From the NCBI GenBank assembly GCA_000750105.3, contig JPHH03000013.1, positions 372,001 through 436,000 of the forward strand: a stretch of 64,000 nucleotides of DNA. The letters are read 5' to 3'. Within the stretch, counting starts at the first letter, position 1, and each line of letters opens with the position of its first letter. Below, in pieces: positions 29,563 to 40,292 of this stretch. Below the pieces are notes generated by a model. It did no database searches, had not been told where the DNA came from, and was given only the letters and a program-made list of their open reading frames with translations. Source of the stretch: Tolypocladium sp. Sup5 PDA-1. Its lineage: Eukaryota > Ascomycota > Sordariomycetes > Hypocreales > Ophiocordycipitaceae. A program made the translations under genes and the position numbers.

Positions 29563-31534
29563 TTACAGCTTTGTCTTCAAGTCAAAGAAAAAGAGATTCC
29601 TTTCGTCTTCGCCTTTTCGTACCTGTCCGGCCTGCCCAATGTGCTCGACTAACGAGTTTGCGAGCTGGGCGAGAGTGTGCTCATCGCCATGGTTTGCAAG
29701 GAATCGCTGTCCCGTTCTTTGCAACTTTCCAACAATGAGTCCTATTGCGGGCGAGCCTTGACGGTCGTATTCAACTGTGTAGGTCTAACGAGAGGTCAAT
29801 GCTGAGAAAACGTACAGGAAAGAGGAAAAGGAGCTTACCTCAATGGTAGCTGGACCTTCGGCTGACTCGGCAAATGGGGGCCTTGATTCGTCGGCAATAA
29901 GTGGTAGGGGATTGGCGCTCGGATACACCCGCCCATCATTCCTTGGCTGCGCAGACAGACACAGAGCGTGTTGGTGGGTGAGCATGCCCCCGTTGGCTAG
30001 GATCAGGCCAATCTTGTGTTTTCTGCTTCTCAATGCTCGAGACATGGCGCTAATTGCCTGGACAGTAGTTAGAGCTGTGCACCTTCTCTGGTGGGAGGTA
30101 AGAACAAAGGGGCTGAGTCACTTACATGCATCGAATAGTTGTTTCCTGCACCCCCAAAGGAAGTCAACCCGCCGAGAAGCGTGATTGGCTTTTGCCACGC
30201 CGTCGTTGAGAGCCCAAGATGGTCGCATGCCAGCTTTGGGACAATGGGGAAACATCTGGCCTTGGTCAGTACTTTTCTTCAGTCGATCTCTGTTTATCTT
30301 GTAGCCAAAGGCTTACGAGTAAAAGTCAAAACAGTCGACTTGATCCTTGGTCAACCCCGAGACGTCAAGTGCAGCATCGAGAGCCTTGCTAATAGCCGGA
30401 CTCTGGTGAAAGTGAGGTCGTTCCCAGACTATAATGGGTTAAAACGTGTACGTGTATGACAAGAGAAACCGTACAAGGAACTTACAGTAGTCTTTTTCGT
30501 GGGTGCCGGCGCCGCCCAAAACATACACCCATCTATCCTCAGGGATGCCGATTTCCTTCGCGTAGTCTGTCGACGTTATAACACAAGCCGCTGATAGGTT
30601 GACGGCGTTGAATGCGTTCATAAGTAAGGGATCTGGGCATTGTCAATATTAAGTCGAGCATATGGAGTAAGTGAACGAAAGACAACTCACACGGTTCACA
30701 GATCATACGATTCCGTTTCGAAGGTGATCCGATGTATTCTGCGCTCTTGACGGGCTGTCCGTAGTTCCAAGAGTACTCATTCTTTGACGCAATCTCGTCA
30801 AAAGCGGCATACATGGTCGCCGATTCATGAGAATTTTGCTGGGCTGTCTGGCGAAGAGAGGCTCGGCGGCAATTTTCATAGAGTGGATAGACGTGGATTG
30901 GTAGACCCATGGAGTGCAATGTGCCCGGACCTGTTGATTCGTCCAGTTAGATCGTTCTGCGCTCAAGAGGTTTTTGGTTTCTCTTACTCTCTTGCAGAAT
31001 TGAGAGGTCGAGGGAGGCAAGCTGCTTCCCGTCTGGATCCGGTTCCAGCCATCCTTTTGGAGGCACCTGCCCGGCTTTCTGGCAAACACCGACTGTGAGA
31101 CAGGACTGATGTTACAATGGAATCTTCCCGTGGGGTTTTCTCAAAGACTCACGAGAAGCGAGGGCCTCGCCGCCGGTCAAGATTGCAACCGTGCTCTCCC
31201 CTGCGGCAATTGCTCTTGCGGCTTCGTCACATTGCAAGGCAGGCTGATTGCCGCCGTGATAACCCAACACGTTGTGAGAAGGCTTGATGCCTAGGCCCGA
31301 GGAAATGACGCCTGGCAGGTCTTTATAAGCCCACGTCCAGGTCGGCACGACGCGCAGGGTATCGGCCTTGGACAGCAGTGCCTTCTGAGACGTTTCGTTC
31401 AGCCCTGTATCCGAGATTGCATGGCGTATAGCTCTGATCATGAGCTGCGCGGGCTCGATGGCATCTTCAACTTTAGCGGACTTGTTTCGGAAGTCTCCGA
31501 CGCCGACAATGATTGGGACTGCTGATTTTGCCAT
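29563..31534 (-). CDS. Thiolase-like protein (SCP-x/TLP1 type, acetyl-CoA acetyltransferase-like)
   Basis: About seven exons. Start MAKSAVPIIVGVGDFRNK at 31534; stop TAA at 29563-29565. In-order pieces: AQLMIRAIRHAISDTGLNET, VAILTGGEALASR, then GVCQKAGQVPPKGWLEPDPD, SMGLPIHVYPLYENCRRA, NAVNLSAACVITSTDYAKEI, WVYVLGGAGTHEKDY, FPIVPKLACDHLGL, ITLLGGLTSFGGAGNNYSMH and, last, YTVEYDRQGSPAIGLIVGKL. The last piece is the extra C-terminal domain found on thiolase-like protein type 1. Thiolase-fold architecture is clear, but I cannot confirm the canonical Cys-His-Cys catalytic set, so the reaction is uncertain. It is transcribed divergently from an enoyl-CoA hydratase, which suggests acyl-CoA metabolism. 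Exon borders inside are approximate. Confidence 0.8.
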
Positions 31535-32251
31535 TGTCGTCCAGGGCACGATTGCAAAGAGAGTGCGGGTCAAGTATTAGTGAAGCGGGGATGAATGAAT
31601 GGCAAACGTAAGACGGACAACTGGAGATGGGTGAGGTGAGCTGGAGATGTGGTGTGGCACTGGGAGAATGACCCGGGTTGGCGAGCGGCAGCCCTTATTA
31701 GTCCCTCGGCCGAGTCGTAGTTCTGCTCAGGGTACCCAGGCGCCTAAATGATGTGGATATAGGCTACTACGTGGAGAATTTAGCGATCTGAACACTAACC
31801 GAGCGCTTTTGTATTATCTGGACAGGCGTAGCGTAGGCTGCTAGAGAAGGTTCGCTCGGTTGCCAGCGGAGCTACTTGGACAGATTCGTCCGAGGCCCCG
31901 ACGCGCGAGCGCTGGCTCCCGGCTCCTAGTTGAAATCTGCCCAGCAACCCCCTGGAATAGTGCCTTGGAGGACGTTGAGCCCGCGGTTGATGCCAGCGGA
32001 AGTACTCAACGGATTTCGCCCGAGACTCCGATGCCATTTCGGGCTGCCGGTGGAAACTTGTTGGGTCGGCAACCTTCACATGCTATAATACGTGAGGGGC
32101 GCTGGGTTTCTGGCTTTTGTTAATTCAATCTCATTACTCAAACGGTAAAAAAAAACGACTGTTCTGTATCGACGGACCCATTTTGTTTAGCATCTTGAAT
32201 CGAGTCTCGACAGCTCCCAGCTCCCTCGGCGCATCATCACCTCTCGCCACC
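31535..32251. promoter_or_regulatory. Divergent promoter with three CCTCGG motifs and a 43-bp repeat
   Basis: Space of 717 bp shared by the thiolase-like and enoyl-CoA hydratase genes. CCTCGG occurs at 31704-31709 and 32224-32229 and as CCGAGG at 31890-31895. This hexamer is the core site of the fatty-acid regulators FarA/FarB/CTF1. About 0.35 occurrences would be expected by chance. Segments 31861-31903 and 31991-32033 are an imperfect direct repeat (both TGCCAGCGGA..TACT..GATT..CCGAG); the second copy has CCGAGA instead of CCGAGG. Confidence 0.55.
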
Positions 32252-33166
32252 ATGGCTGACCAACTAGCCTCGCCTCCTCCGGAGACCACAATCTACGAGC
32301 TCAGCTTCCCTGCCCCATATGTCATCCTCGTGACAATCAACCGCGAGGCTAGCATGAATGCCATCCCAATGGCAGGGCACTGGGAGGGCGAGAGGCTGTG
32401 GCAATGGTTCGATGACGAGCCGGGTCTGCGCGTCGCAATTGTCACGGGCAAAGGCAGAAAGGCGTTTTCCTGCGGCGCCGACCTCAAGGAACAGGCCGAG
32501 AAGAACAGCCAATCGATGGACAAGCCGGTGACGCCGCCTTTCCCCCCCGGCGCGTTCATGGGATTGAGCAGACGTGTGGGAAAGAAGCCCGTCATCGCGG
32601 CCGTCAATGGTTACGCTCTTGGGGGCGGGTTCGAAATCGCGCTGAACTGGTAACTCTCACTTTCTTTGGCTTCGTTATATCGATGCCGCGCAAGCACAAC
32701 AACTGGAAAGCTGACAGTCAGCCGCAGCGATATGGTAGTTGCATCTCCAACCGCCCAGTTCGGCTTGCCGGAAGCCAAGAGGGGCCTCTGGGCCGCAGCC
32801 GGAGGTATCCCCCGCGTCGTGAGAACGTTCGGTATGCAGAAGGCGTCTGAGATTGTGCTGGCGGGCCGGGTACTCTCTGCAAAGGAAGCCATGGACCTCG
32901 GATTCGCCAGAGTATCGGCCTCTCCGGACTCGCTGCTGGAAGAGGCCGTGGATCTCGCCAAGCAGGTGGCCGACATGTCGCCCGACGCCATCATCGTGAG
33001 TCGCGCTGGCCTCAGAGAGACTTGGGAGACGGCCAGTGTCGAAAGATCGGCGCAGCTCGTTCAGGACAGATACGCCAAAGGTCTCCTGGGGGGTGAGAAC
33101 TTGCGGATCGGCCTGATGGCATTTGTCACAAAACAGAAGCCGGAATGGGTGCCTTCAAAATTGTGA
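32252..33166 (+). CDS. Enoyl-CoA hydratase/isomerase (crotonase fold)
   Basis: Exons 32252-32649 and 32728-33166, 278 aa, frame closed. The crotonase oxyanion-hole segments are present: FSCGADLKE and NGYALGGGFEIALNCD, the latter spanning the intron. PEAKRGLWAAAGG carries the usual catalytic-loop Glu. No obvious mitochondrial presequence is seen, and the C-terminus (WVPSKL) ends in SKL, a canonical peroxisomal targeting signal PTS1. I therefore infer peroxisomal hydration or isomerisation of enoyl-CoA esters, possibly with the divergently transcribed thiolase-like protein. The alternative Met at 32117 lies in untypical sequence. Confidence 0.9.
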
Positions 33167-33824
33167 GGGGGCAGGGGCAGTGCAAAATGGAGACGGCCTT
33201 GGTGGCTTCGGGCATCTCCTGCTTGCAAGTTTCATTTTCACTACGTTGATGGAGAAGTTGAGAAACGTGCCTTGCCAGCCCGAGGGCTACTTGGGCATCT
33301 GTAACATAGTTTGTTGAAGAGTCTGACAGTATAAGTGATACATCGCCTGGTTCAAACACACAGCAATTCTTCCTAATCGCCATGAACATCGATGGTGTCG
33401 GGCTCTTGTTCCGTCAAAGCTCGTCCGTCGTTCGTTATAACCCACGCATCCCGACCTAAGCCTCACTTACAAGTACGGACGCGCAACTCTTTACCCCACA
33501 ATCCCCGCGCCTCGGCTCGTTGCTTTAGCTTCCCGAATCCCCGCACAAAGAAGCCGGCAACCGCCCCACTCTCTGATCAGGAAGGTTGCCGAGGCTCACA
33601 TTGACGCAAGAATCGCCGTGTAGGATACGGAATACTTCGTACCTTGTCAACGTATATACCTGTGTAGACGACGGAAGCGGCACAGATGCAGCGCTGGAGG
33701 CCCGTCGCCCCAGCGTATGGCTCAAGTATGCTGCACTGCCGGGGGCGACCGTCAACTCATAGTGACATGGTGCAAGCCATGGTATCGAAAACAAACGGAT
33801 CGCGCTCAATATCTTCTCAAACCC
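33167..33824. other. Spacer between convergent genes
   Basis: 3' flanks of the enoyl-CoA hydratase and the homeodomain gene. Nothing recognised. Confidence 0.5.
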
Positions 33825-36112
33825 TCAATGCAGGCTTGCTATCTTTCTCTGTACTAAACCCAAACTCGGCCCTGAATCCGGATCCAGCAACCCAATATCC
33901 CGCTTAAACCTCTCCAACCACTCTGGGTAATCCGCAGCCGTATGATTCCAAGGATCATCACTATCACCCAACAAGTTAGCTATCTCTTGTAGTGAACAAA
34001 CAATATCAAAGCCATGACTGAATGGACTAACTCGTCAAATTCAATCCATCGAGCTTGGTACTGAATCTCCTTGTCACTGGGAACGTGCTTATTGGGGTTT
34101 TTGTCCGACACGCTCGATGCAACGAACCGAGCTAGGTCGTGGGCGAGGGAGTGGTAGGCATTTGCGCTCAGCTTTGGGTAATAGGGCGTTGGTCTCGTGT
34201 TTGTTGAGAGTCCGGCCTTGGCGGTCTGCTCCTCGCATGGGACTAAGCACGAGGTTTGGCTTGAAAGCCCCCTAGGGGGTGGTAGGGTGTATAAACCCGA
34301 CTCTTCGTCATTTGTCGCTGAGATGAGATGTTTGGGATCAACCGAATCCTGGTCAGTTATGAGATCTAGGCCACTGAAAAAGGCTGGTACGACGAATGCG
34401 TCAATGTTTGTTGAGACAGTGTCAGATCTTAAATTAGCATCGCTGGGATCCGGGAATGAATGGCCAGTCAGTCCTTGCAGGGTCTCATGATCTCCCGCCG
34501 GAGAGAATGTTTGCAGGACTGGATTAACCTCATTGCCAGGTTCATCGCAGGTTGGAACCAAAGGAAACAGATCCCCGGGTTCGTTCGAGAGCTGGCTCTC
34601 ATCTGTTGCACCATGCTCAACCGTAGACTGTGCTGCCCTTTTCTTAAAGGGCCTCAGCCATTCTGCCGAGTGGCTTATCGAGCGCAAAAGCCAGGCCGCC
34701 ACAACCTCAGACGGTGCGCTGGACCGCTCCTCTGTCTGGCGAAGAATTCGAGCCGCTTCAGACTGAAGTTGGCTATCTGCCATTGCACGGCCTCGACATT
34801 GCACAGAACACGCTGCGCATGCTTCTTGCAGTTGTCTTTCGAGGTCGCAGTTCTGAAATATGTTGTCCTTGCCGTTGATTCGAAGCATCGACAGTCGGTT
34901 CTCGGCCTGGCCACGAACACCCTGCAGCGTTGCGCTCTGCATTATTTCCGTGGACGCCATGACAAGATCGCGCAGCCATGATGAGCCCGGCTCAGAGTCG
35001 CCGTTGGAAACCATATCTGCGCTGAAGATGATCCGGCATGCTTCACGCCGAATCTCGGTGTCGCTCGGCGTCGTTCCAGCGTCGTCCAGGTGGGTCATGA
35101 TCCAATACTGTATTTCCATTTTCAACAGCTCATATAGGGTGGTTGGCGTTCACGGCGCGGCCTGGCCAGCTTTGTACGGCAATGGAGAATACCTCTCGTA
35201 ATGGAGCAAGTCTGCCAAGCTCGAGTTAGTTGTGCGTCAGGGAAGGGCAAATTCACGTGAGTCAGGTGTGATTTTCGACTCACAAGGAGGCAACGAGTTC
35301 TCGACGGTCTGGAGGATGGATGGTTCAAAGCCCCAGTCCCCGACCCAATCCGCCATTGTACTCCCGTTCTTGAAGTGCTCACCCAGATGCTCAACTCTCA
35401 GTGACCAGTCATAAAGCCTGCTAGCGGAAGAGTAGTTGCTCAAGGACGCGCTTGAGTTATCGTCCGAGTACCTCGACCTTGGCGTAGAGGATGTGTTTAA
35501 ATGAGGGCTGGCGGCGGACCTCACTGCGTTGACAGCCCTGGAGATTGCCGTTGCCGAGGCCGGCTCGTCCTCCGGGGGCTCGTTGGCCCATCTCTGCAAA
35601 GGACCCATGCCCTCAAATATGCCCGGCGTCTCACATCGAGCAGGGATATCCATGGGTGCTGGAGTAGTATGTGCGTGGTCAGCTAAAGAAGAGGCGGGAG
35701 CAGGCGCTCCGACTTTGGTCCCTCGTCTCGTCGCGTTGACGAACCAGTTTGCAATCTGGGTTATGGTGAGGCCGGTTAGGCCGCTGAGCGTCTCCTTTTC
35801 CTCTTTGCTTGGATATGGGTGATGTTTGTTTGCTGCGAACCAACGCCTCAAAACCCGGACAGAGTCTTGACTGAACATCGGTCGGGTTTTGGCTGCCGTT
35901 GAGGGATTGGTCGTGTGTGAGGCGGCATTCATATTGTTTGAGGCGTATGTACCGCCTTGCTGGACTTGAACGGGTACTGACGAGCTGTCGAGCAGATGCA
36001 GCGGCGTCGTGTTGTCAGTCCCGAGTGCATGGGCCGCGTCAGTGATGTCAAAAATCTCCCACATGGAGTCCCCAGCCCTTCCGGTGACAGCGACAGATAC
36101 CCAGTCGTCCAT
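33825..36112 (-). pseudogene. Homeodomain (TALE/KN-type) transcription factor with one in-frame TGA
   Basis: Exons 36112-35284, 35211-34032 and 33960-33825 join in phase (2145 nt, 715 codons counting the stops). Introns have GTGAGT..CTAAC..GCAG and GTTAGT..CTAAC..ATAG. The N-terminal part holds a KN homeodomain: VRVLRRWFAANKHHPYPSKE, then LTITQIANWFVNATRR (helix 3 with WFxNxRR). The long C-terminal part (KMEIQYWIMTHLDD, SWLRDLVMAS, INGKDNIFQNC, WIEFDDDDPWNHTAADYPEW) belongs to the same known fungal family. A single TGA at 35150-35152 interrupts it (codon 297); CGA or another codon one step away would restore the frame. No intron of suitable phase removes it. It may be a pseudogene, a sequencing error, or a gene producing only the DNA-binding half. 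Confidence 0.72.
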
Positions 36113-38030
36113 ATCGCAGTGGAAGGCGCCGTGTCAATCCGGCGCAAGCTTTGATTGGCGCAAGCTTTGATTCTGAAAATCTTTCTAGGACCGCAGCCCG
36201 TATGTCGAACAAAACGTAGTTGCGTAAGTGCTGACGTCGCGACTCGTTAGCAAGAGGCACGTCAAGTGTGGGGCAGCTACATACGATAAGGCGTAGGGCG
36301 CGGTCGTTTTTGAGTCCTTGATGCAAGGCAGAGGGGTGTACCTAGACAGATAGATGAGCCGTGCTCTGCCGGGGCGTCATCAACTGTGTTCCCGTGCGTG
36401 TTTGCTGCCAACGGTGAGGGTGGGCATATGTATTCATGGCAAAGCAAATCGAGCCCCCCCAGTACTGCCATCGCCCGGAGTACTCCATGTTTGTACCGCC
36501 GTAGTTCATCAAGGGCGGCCTTGTAATATGTGTCATCTGCAGCATCAAGGCTGGTGAATGGCTGTCAACAGTGCAAGTAAAGCACTGGCTGCTACAACTT
36601 GCGGACGTCTTTCCCGCGCCTCCATGTCATGCCTTGATGTATATCGCAGATATCCATAGAGATGTAGAAGTTAGGACTCTACGACAAAGAGGATATATGG
36701 AATGTTTATACTGGGAATATTAAGGTAAGGTAAGGTTTACGATATATTAAGAAAATTATACTATACCTAATTAAAAACTAGGTCTCGTGAAATTACGAAG
36801 AAGCCTCGGTCATAGTTAACACTATTGCCGTAGAAGGCCATAAGCCCCCGCCATAAGGGACCGTAAATAAAAGAAAACAGGGGTCGTATATCTTTTTTAT
36901 ACGTCTGGTGCGGTCGTAGATGAGGAATACTCTTCTTAAGGTATAAAGTGTTATCCATCATGAATCCCGACCTTTTGCTCCCCGGACGCATCGCCGCTTT
37001 TGTGGGATGCCGGCTTATGCTCTACTCAGAGGCTGCTCACCCACAGCTCTGGGGGCTATCGTGTTGCTCAGTCTTGCCCCACAGCCAAGAGGAGTGTGAA
37101 TAGAGACCCAAGCAATAACGGAATTGAGCAAACGGACGGCTGAAAATGGCTATTGAGATTGGATGTCGAAGAACGGATTCCTCCATTTGGAGGTGTGTTC
37201 AAGAGCTAATGTGCTCTCTTCGTATCTATATAAATTCTGATGTTGCTTGAGATTTCGGGCTTTCACGGGTTTCGCGCGACATCACCCCTCGTTGCGAATC
37301 CCCCCCAGCCAAATTGAGTACACCAACAGGGAGGGCGGCGTAGCGATGCGCTGCCGCGCAGATTGCTCGGAACCCACCGGTGGCAGGGTTACAAGCGCAA
37401 GGGACCAGGTTGAGTGTTACATCGCCATGGGTCCGAACTCAAGAGACTGGCTGGGCGTTCCCAAGGTTAATTTCTGTGGCTCAAAATGCGTTGCGTGGAT
37501 CAGCAGCGCTGCAAAATTCTATGTGTAGGGACGCGGTGTCTGCAGTCAGTGCGCCCGTCCATGTGCTGGTACGTGGTACTACTTCGTACGCACCTCAATA
37601 TCACGATAGCATCAATTTAACACCTCGTAATCCGTACGAAGTACTTCACCCTTATGCACTCAAACGGGTCGGTATCGTTGTATTGGGCCAGGCGCTACTT
37701 CGTATTATGTATCATACTTCGTACCCCGGCCCTGACAAGCCATTTTCGTGAGACCTTACGTGCGTTGAACCCACGGACCGTTGCCCTTAGCTGCATATCA
37801 ATGGAATTTTAGTATTACGTACCAGGGCTACCAGCCCAACTCAGGAGTTTTACATAAGGTACCTATATATAGCCAGCCACTTGACTTAGCCATGCGCACT
37901 GGTGTTCCCTTATCAACCAGACACCTCTTTCAAACTCACATTGGATCATTTCTTATTGCCTGCATCGTGAGTTGCTTCATGGCCGAGCTGGCGGATAAAG
38001 CCACTAACTCGCTCTAAAGCATATGAAAAC
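36113..38030. other. 1.9-kb gene-free region, partly AT-rich
   Basis: About 36650-36970 is TA-rich (GATATATTAAGAAAATTATAC and similar, with GGTAAGGTAAGG) and looks like mutated repeat DNA. From about 37560 TTCGTAC-type motifs recur. No coding sequence is convincing. Confidence 0.5.
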
Positions 38031-39389
38031 ATGGCGGCGGCGTCACTGGTGGACTGGCCGAGAGAGCTACAACGCTCTATCATAGACTTGCTCTCCTTTA
38101 CCGACTTGCTCTCCATGAGTGTGGTCAACAAACATTTCCGCATTCTGACCGAGCCTCTTCTCTACTCCAAGATCGAGATGACATGGACGTGGGACCATAC
38201 GCCGCCTATCACGCGGCTGCTGCGAAGCATTCTAGACAGACCCGAGCTCTCTGATCACATTCGCATCCTGCGCCTCGATGGTGAAGGGTTCACCAAGAGT
38301 AATCATAAAGTCAGCAAGCCACCCGCACTACCCGTTACCGCGCTTCCAATCAGCAAAGCATCTGAAATCATCCAATCCACCGGAGTACCACAGGCCAAGC
38401 TTTGGATAGACGAGCTGCAGTCTGGCACAGTCGACGCTATCGTTGCGCTCCTCTTGTCTATGCTGCCAAACTTGGCGTCCCTTTATCTCGGCCCTAACTT
38501 TGCGATCGAAAGTCGACTTTTGGGAAAGATCCTTAGATGTGCCTTCTGCGAGCCATCAGAAGAATATCGGCTACCTGCGTTCCGAAAGCTGCATCATGTT
38601 ACGTTTTCCCGCAGGACAAACGAATACCGCCACCGCAACATCAGCAACACGGCCGATGTCCTCCCATTCTTCTACCTACCGGAGATTCAGTGCCTATCAA
38701 TCTCGATTGATAACCCCACCGAATTCGTCTGGCCTGTACATGCGCCGACTCCTTCATCACTAACATCACTGGAACTATGCAGGCTGCGGGAAACGCGGCT
38801 TGAGCCACTCCTCTCAGTTCTCAATGGCCTCCAAAAGTTGCGTTGGCATTGGTATTATCAGCCGGACATCGACCGCGACGTCAGCAAGCATGTCATTGAA
38901 CTTGATACGATGACTGAAGCACTGAACCATGTTGGTGATACGCTGACGGACTTGACGATTGAGGCCGAAACCTGCCCTGAGTTATCAGCCGGATTTTATG
39001 AGCCCCCTTCGCTGGAAATGCGGGGATCGTTAGGTGGCCTGGCTCACTTGGGCCAGCTGAGAAGGCTTTGTGTGCCATGGGTGTTCCTCATGGGATTCTC
39101 GCCATCGGCGGCGAAGCAGCTAGGGGATGCGCTCCCTCAAAATCTCGAGCTGCTTACCCTGACAGCCGATCTAGTGGATCATGAGGAATGGGTATGGGAT
39201 GACGACTCCATCGTCTGCGCGACCAAATCCGGGCTTGAGAATCAGACATGGCCATTTTTGACTAATGTGCATCGCATCGTCCTGCCCATCCCGATTTATG
39301 TTGGCGACATGACTCAACAAAGAAGAACGGAACTAAGAGAAATTAGTGCTCATGCCGGGGTAGGCTTGGAATGGGATGATGATGAATAA
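38031..39389 (+). CDS. F-box protein with LRR-like C-terminal part
   Basis: Intronless, 452 aa. Residues about 6-50 (WPRELQRSIIDLLSFTDLLS, then VNKHFRILTEPLLYSKIEM) form an F-box-like domain, the part that binds Skp1 in SCF ubiquitin ligases. The remainder has irregular leucine-rich elements (LLLSMLPNLASLYLGP, LPEIQCLSISI, SSLTSLELCRLRETRLEPLL, LGQLRRLCVPW, QNLELLTLTADL), as in substrate-binding LRRs. The C-terminus is acidic (EWDDDE). Such genes are numerous and variable in these fungi; the target is unknown. Confidence 0.8.
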   Translation: MAAASLVDWPRELQRSIIDLLSFTDLLSMSVVNKHFRILTEPLLYSKIEMTWTWDHTPPITRLLRSILDRPELSDHIRILRLDGEGFTKSNHKVSKPPALPVTALPISKASEIIQSTGVPQAKLWIDELQSGTVDAIVALLLSMLPNLASLYLGPNFAIESRLLGKILRCAFCEPSEEYRLPAFRKLHHVTFSRRTNEYRHRNISNTADVLPFFYLPEIQCLSISIDNPTEFVWPVHAPTPSSLTSLELCRLRETRLEPLLSVLNGLQKLRWHWYYQPDIDRDVSKHVIELDTMTEALNHVGDTLTDLTIEAETCPELSAGFYEPPSLEMRGSLGGLAHLGQLRRLCVPWVFLMGFSPSAAKQLGDALPQNLELLTLTADLVDHEEWVWDDDSIVCATKSGLENQTWPFLTNVHRIVLPIPIYVGDMTQQRRTELREISAHAGVGLEWDDDE

Positions 39390-39516
39390 ATGAATGAGTT
39401 CAGAGAACAGGGCGCACATATGAGTGGGCACAATGAGCCGCCTCGGTAGCGTCGTTCAAAGTTTATGGAACACTACTATATAAGATGCAGATGATCTCTT
39501 GGACCAAACAGTGGAA

Positions 39517-40224
39517 TTATTTAACAAACACAACGTATACCTGAGAATCTGCTCTGTTTTTCGAGGGGCAATTTCCACGCTGGACGCACGATTCTATCTG
39601 GTCAATCTCCGCTACGCCACCGGCCAACTGATCCAAATCATAGTCTTGCTCGTCAATCTCCTCACCCAAGTATGTGACGATGGCATGCTCTCCAAAAAAC
39701 TCTGATAACGCAAAGTCGCAACCCCAAAAATTCTGTATTGTCATCAACAACACTTGTTGCCCCGAGGGGCTGCGGCTGCACTTACGTCTCTATCAGTTCT
39801 ACGTGGTGGAATGATGTTGTACTTATCGCCCTTCTTAAAGACTGTGGTCACTCGAGCCTTCGGTTCTACCTTGGAGATATCCTGGTCATGCATCTGATAG
39901 TACTGGTGAAATGCCATTATCTCACCACACTTTCGCTGGTTCTTGTGGTCTAGCCTGCTGGGATCCGCGTTCGGCCCGGCAACGAAGTCTCTCCAGAAAA
40001 TGTTGCAGAGCTCTAGCTTCGCATGCAGGGGCAGAGCATGTGACAGACAGGGGTTGAGTTTGCAAACCTTGTCGACGTGTCGGATTGAGCTATTGACTGT
40101 GGTCTGAGAAAAAGCAAAGAAAGGACCGGCTAGGCACGGAGGCAGAGGGAAGCCAAAGAGGGGACGATTTTCTCTTACAGCGAGGGATCAAGGCAGTCAA
40201 GGAAGGCTTCAGTTGACCAAGCAT
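39517..40224 (-). CDS. Hypothetical cysteine-containing protein
   Basis: Not recognised. Coding sense is clear on the minus strand: VDKVCKLNPCLSHALPLHAK, LELCNIFWRDFVAGPNADPS, CGEIMAFHQYYQMHDQDISK, a GTAAGT..ATACAG intron near 39780-39725, then FWGCDFALSEFFGEHAIVTY, YDLDQLAGGVAEIDQIESCV and a stop at 39517. The 5' end is uncertain: a 49-nt intron could join MLGQLKPSLTALIPR to GPFFAFSQTTVN, which would put the start at 40224. Six or seven cysteines and the hydrophobic start suggest a small secreted protein, but I see no firm signal peptide. It lies just 3' of the permease on the same strand. Confidence 0.45.
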
Positions 40225-40292
40225 TGGGACTCTGATACTGCATTTTACCCCTGAAAATGACCAACAAGCAATTAGAGCCGCACAACGCGACA

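Noticed and set aside
35122..35394. 90-codon frame inside the homeodomain gene
   Set aside because: It spans the 72-nt intron in a different frame from the conserved protein.
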